This document shows, piece after piece, positions 60,989 to 64,000 of a DNA stretch of 64,000 bases. The position numbers and the translations under genes are program-made. This DNA is from Timaviella obliquedivisa GSE-PSE-MK23-08B. Its GTDB lineage: Bacteria > Cyanobacteriota > Cyanobacteriia > Elainellales > Elainellaceae. The notes below the pieces were generated by a model. That model did no database searches. It was not told where the DNA came from and worked only from the letters and a program-made list of their open reading frames with translations. The DNA is taken from assembly GCA_019358855.1 (NCBI GenBank), contig JAHHII010000001.1, forward strand, positions 124,001 through 188,000, given 5' to 3'. The number at the start of each line of letters is the position of its first letter. Position 1 is the stretch's first letter.

Positions 60989-63277
60989 ATGAGAACAACC
61001 CCCCTCGACCGCCCTACCGATCCACCCGGCGATCGCTCCAGCCCAGCGCTGTCTCGACCTAAAAAATTTTTACGTCCACAAGCTGCTACTTTAGTCATGC
61101 TGGCGGTAATTGCGGTATCAGGGGCGATCGCGGCTGCCTGGTTTGCCGGACAAGGGAACATTCTCAAAATTTTTGCTCATCTCAACGAAATTCAGCAAAG
61201 CCCGCCCCTGTGGTTAGAAGTGCCCATGGTAGCCGGAGAATTTCTTGTTTTTCCGACCGTGGCACTGTTCTTAATTGTGTTAGGGGTGATGAAAGCCTCA
61301 CCGCGACCCAAAGATTGGTCGCGGGTGGTAGTCGTTACAATTTTGCTGTTCCTGACTATTCGCTATTTACTGTGGCGATCGGCTTCTACACTTAATGTCA
61401 GCACGCCTCTAGATGGAGTCGTTAGCCTGGGATTATTTTTCCTAGAGCTATTCATGCTGCTAAGCAACTGCATTCTTATGTTTTTGATGCTACGTGTTCC
61501 CGATCGTCGTCGTCAAGCTGATCAAGTTTCTCTAGATGTGATGACGGGCACGTTCACGCCTACGGTAGATGTTCTGATTCCGACCTACGACGAACCTATG
61601 TTCATTTTGCAGCGGACAATCATGGGCTGTCAGGCGTTAGATTATCCTTGCAAAAAAGTTTATTTGCTAGATGACACCCATCGTTCTGAAGTTAGGGCAT
61701 TAGCAGCAGAGTTGGGCTGTGAATACATTTCTCGTCCTGATAACAACTACGCCAAAGCTGGGAATTTGAACCATGCGATCGCCCAGACGACAGGCGAACT
61801 CATCGTCGTGTTCGATGCTGACTTTGTCCCGACTACAAACTTCCTCACCCGCACTGTTGGCTTTTTTCAAGATGCTCAGCTTGCTCTGGTTCAAACGCCC
61901 CAAAGCTTTTATAACCCAGACCCGATCGCCCGTAACCTCGGCTTAGAAAATGTTCTAACTCCCGAAGAAGAAGTCTTTTATCGCCAAATTCAACCTATCC
62001 GCGATGGGGCTGGTAGCGTGATTTGCGCAGGCACCTCTTTTGTCATGCGTCGCAGCGCCTTAGCCGCCGCTGGAGGCTTTGTCACCGACTCTCTTAGCGA
62101 AGACTATTTTACTGGCATTCGCATTGCCGCTCAAGGCTATCGACTGATTTATCTCGACGAAAAACTTAGCGCTGGATTGGCTGCCGAAAATATTACTGCC
62201 CATGCTATCCAACGCCTTCGTTGGGCAAGAGGCACGCTGCAAGCCTTCTTTATTAAAGCCAATCCTCTTACCATTCCAGGGCTCAACCTGGTGCAACGCT
62301 TAGCGCATTTAGAAGGTTTACTGCACTGGTTTACCAGCATTTCTAGGATCGGGTTTTTACTGGTACCGTTAGCGTATTCTTTTTTTGGTGTCATTCCCAT
62401 TCGAGCCAGTACTGCTGAAATTCTTTACTTTTTTCTACCCTATTACCTGGTGCAACTCTCGGTGTTTTCCTGGCTCAATCATCGATCGCGTTCTGCACTC
62501 CTTTCAGATATTTATTCATTGGTGCTATGTTTTCCCTTGGCAGTAACGGTCATACGGGTAATGCTTAATCCGTTCTCACGAGGGTTTAAAGTAACGCCTA
62601 AAGGGACGGCAAGCGATCGTTTTTCCTACAACTGGAGATTGGCTTTACCGCTGCTCATTCTCTTTGTTGCCTCTGCCATTAGCCTTTGGATTAACTTTGG
62701 CAACTGCATGATTCAAGGCGGCTGGACAGAGGGCTACGATACTTCTTCTAAAGGGCTCGGCTTGGGCTGGATTTGGAGCATCTACAACCTGGTTATGATT
62801 GGTACAGCGCTATTGATTCTGCTAGATGTACCCAGACCTAGCCCCTATGAATGGTTTGATCTGCGGCGGACGGTGCAACTTAACTTAGGCAATGCAACAT
62901 TCTGGGGTGTTACTACCATGATTTCGGAAATTGGGGTGGAAGTTGCCCTAACTCAACCAGGTTTCCCGGAACTAGCAACAGAAAGCTTACCGCTTACTTT
63001 GGAAATTTTAGAACATGGTCTCTCTATCGCAGGACAGGTGATTCGCACTGACTTTAGTCACGAGTTTCCAACGGTGCGCGTCATATTTCAGCAACCCAAT
63101 TTAGAACAACAGCGACAATTAGTCAAAATACTATTTTGTCGTCCAGGTCAGTGGAAGCGGCGGCATACGCCTGGGGAGTTCCAGTCGATCTGGATTCTGT
63201 TTCGAGTGCTGTTACGTCCGCGTGTATTGTTCGATCGCCATGCTGATGTTAATGCAGTTTCGGTCGCGCAGATTTAA
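60989..63277 (+). CDS. Cellulose-synthase-like GT2 (BcsA/Tll0007 type) with PilZ-like tail
   Basis: A 762-residue membrane glycosyltransferase. About four helices lie before the GT2 domain. The catalytic D,D,D,QxxRW residues are seen: DDTHR (228-232), DADF (276-279), SEDYF (Asp 372) and QRLRW (408-412). Four to five helices follow. The C-terminal region (about 635-740) resembles PilZ, but the c-di-GMP-binding RxxxR...D/NxSxxG is degenerate (LRRTVQL; MISEIGVEV). It resembles cyanobacterial cellulose synthases such as Tll0007. Neighbours do not include BcsB or BcsZ. The stop is seven bases from the convergent mnmG stop. Confidence 0.85.
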   Translation: MRTTPLDRPTDPPGDRSSPALSRPKKFLRPQAATLVMLAVIAVSGAIAAAWFAGQGNILKIFAHLNEIQQSPPLWLEVPMVAGEFLVFPTVALFLIVLGVMKASPRPKDWSRVVVVTILLFLTIRYLLWRSASTLNVSTPLDGVVSLGLFFLELFMLLSNCILMFLMLRVPDRRRQADQVSLDVMTGTFTPTVDVLIPTYDEPMFILQRTIMGCQALDYPCKKVYLLDDTHRSEVRALAAELGCEYISRPDNNYAKAGNLNHAIAQTTGELIVVFDADFVPTTNFLTRTVGFFQDAQLALVQTPQSFYNPDPIARNLGLENVLTPEEEVFYRQIQPIRDGAGSVICAGTSFVMRRSALAAAGGFVTDSLSEDYFTGIRIAAQGYRLIYLDEKLSAGLAAENITAHAIQRLRWARGTLQAFFIKANPLTIPGLNLVQRLAHLEGLLHWFTSISRIGFLLVPLAYSFFGVIPIRASTAEILYFFLPYYLVQLSVFSWLNHRSRSALLSDIYSLVLCFPLAVTVIRVMLNPFSRGFKVTPKGTASDRFSYNWRLALPLLILFVASAISLWINFGNCMIQGGWTEGYDTSSKGLGLGWIWSIYNLVMIGTALLILLDVPRPSPYEWFDLRRTVQLNLGNATFWGVTTMISEIGVEVALTQPGFPELATESLPLTLEILEHGLSIAGQVIRTDFSHEFPTVRVIFQQPNLEQQRQLVKILFCRPGQWKRRHTPGEFQSIWILFRVLLRPRVLFDRHADVNAVSVAQI

Positions 63278-63283
63278 TAGTTG

Positions 63284-64000
63284 TTATTGCACTGCCATCT
63301 GCCGCGATCGCACTTCTAAATGAACTAACAGCGCATTCACATCTGCCGGGTTTACCCCGCCAATTCGAGTCGCCTGCCCAATGGTGAGAGGCTTGACCTT
63401 CGCCAGTTTTTCACGGGATTCCTTTGACAGGGTGAGGATGGCGGCATAGTCTAAATCAGCAGGCAAAGCCCGGTTAGCCTGACGCGCAACCTGGTCTATT
63501 TGGGCTTGTTGGCGCTGAATGTAGCCGGAGTATTTGATATCGATTTCTGCGCCTTCGCGCTCGGATTGAGTGAGAGACGGATTGCTAAGACGATAGCGAT
63601 CGAGATCAACGTAATGGAACCCAGGGCGACGCAGTAAATCGGCAAGGGTAACGGAGCCTTTGATCGTTTGCTGCGTATCCGCCGCAATTTGTTGCCCAAT
63701 GGGATCGTGTTCCTTGACGCGCATTTCGTGAAGACGCTCTTTTTCAGCAATAATGTTGGCTTGTTTGTGGGTAAAGAGTGACCAACGGCGATCGTCAATT
63801 AAGCCGACCTCACGCCCCAAGGTTGTTAAGCGTTGGTCAGCATTATCCGATCGCAACAGCAGCCGATATTCCGACCGAGAAGTCAGCATTCGATAAGGCT
63901 CTCGCAGGTCTTTAGTACAAAGATCATCTAGTAAAGTACCCAAGTAGCTATATTCACGGGGGAAGATGATCATTTCTTGTCCCTTAACCATTCGGGCAGC
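63284..64000 (-). CDS. mnmG: tRNA uridine 5-carboxymethylaminomethyl modification enzyme MnmG, 3' part
   Basis: The C-terminal about 238 residues of MnmG (GidA), which with MnmE modifies U34 of tRNA; the gene runs off the right edge. Visible is the conserved segment [20 protein letters not shown] (about 34 residues from the first Met in the window), then GLIDDRRW and the C-terminal helical domain with [10 protein letters not shown]-like [33 protein letters not shown]. Full-length is about 630-640 residues, so roughly 400 residues are missing to the right. Confidence 0.93.
   Translation of the reverse strand, partial: AARMVKGQEMIIFPREYSYLGTLLDDLCTKDLREPYRMLTSRSEYRLLLRSDNADQRLTTLGREVGLIDDRRWSLFTHKQANIIAEKERLHEMRVKEHDPIGQQIAADTQQTIKGSVTLADLLRRPGFHYVDLDRYRLSNPSLTQSEREGAEIDIKYSGYIQRQQAQIDQVARQANRALPADLDYAAILTLSKESREKLAKVKPLTIGQATRIGGVNPADVNALLVHLEVRSRQMAVQ

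Overview
The window is almost certainly from a cyanobacterium, probably a filamentous Leptolyngbya-like lineage (the lineage is inference). The palindrome GCGATCGC (HIP1) recurs throughout. The gene set includes several cyanobacterial families: an LpxB-related glycosyltransferase, DUF3386, DUF4079, DUF4912, a thylakoid thioredoxin-fold protein, Ser/Thr kinases with TPR repeats and a group 2 sigma factor. No tRNA, rRNA, CRISPR array, complete insertion sequence or prophage was seen.

Bases 1-19100 mix housekeeping genes with small accessory modules. The housekeeping genes are dcd, rph, tamB and three cobalamin-pathway genes (a CobO-like protein, cbiA/cobB and cobN). Between them lie five toxin-antitoxin-like loci in different states: a decayed MazEF pair (281-672), an intact Panacea-domain antitoxin with a RelE-like toxin (2025-2961), a DUF433/DUF5615 pair whose toxin is frameshifted (14680-15238), an intact VapBC pair (18145-18770) and an orphan CopG-like antitoxin (18792-19070). 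Two further gene remnants (a VOC/glyoxalase C-terminus and a DUF4926-like piece) flank cobN. An LRAT-like protein and a large PPC-domain metalloprotease complete this part.

Bases 19100-24440 hold the type IV pilus inner-membrane and secretin operon pilM-pilN-pilO-pilQ on the minus strand, closed by a clear intrinsic terminator. Bases 24440-40500 are a looser region: the LpxB-related gene with an in-frame repeat insertion, a sigma factor, GNAT, ArsR, GerMN and DUF2993 proteins, an EAL phosphodiesterase, PhzF, a secreted glycoside-hydrolase-like lipoprotein and a GT4 glycosyltransferase. Two families of interspersed repeats sit in the intergenic DNA.

Bases 40600-55560 are mostly plus-strand metabolic and envelope genes: pgi-rimM, lipoproteins, a rhodanese, two tandem oligopeptide-type binding proteins, a thylakoid thioredoxin-fold protein, a TPR kinase, a rhomboid protease, DUF3386, nfu and a GH57 glycosidase. 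Bases 55550-58850 encode a very large mosaic protein: signal peptide, phosphate-binding-protein-like domain, membrane anchor, low-complexity stalk, DUF4912 and Gly-Met repeats. The window ends with DUF4079, DM13, a BcsA/Tll0007-like cellulose synthase and the truncated 3' part of mnmG.

The functional themes are cobalamin synthesis, pili and exopolysaccharide with c-di-GMP links (EAL protein, PilZ-like tail on the cellulose synthase), glycan metabolism, and toxin-antitoxin turnover. The best candidates for something undescribed are the PBP-DUF4912-(Gly-Met)n mosaic protein, the coding-region repeat insertion in the LpxB-related gene, and the CobO-like protein that has lost its Walker A motif.
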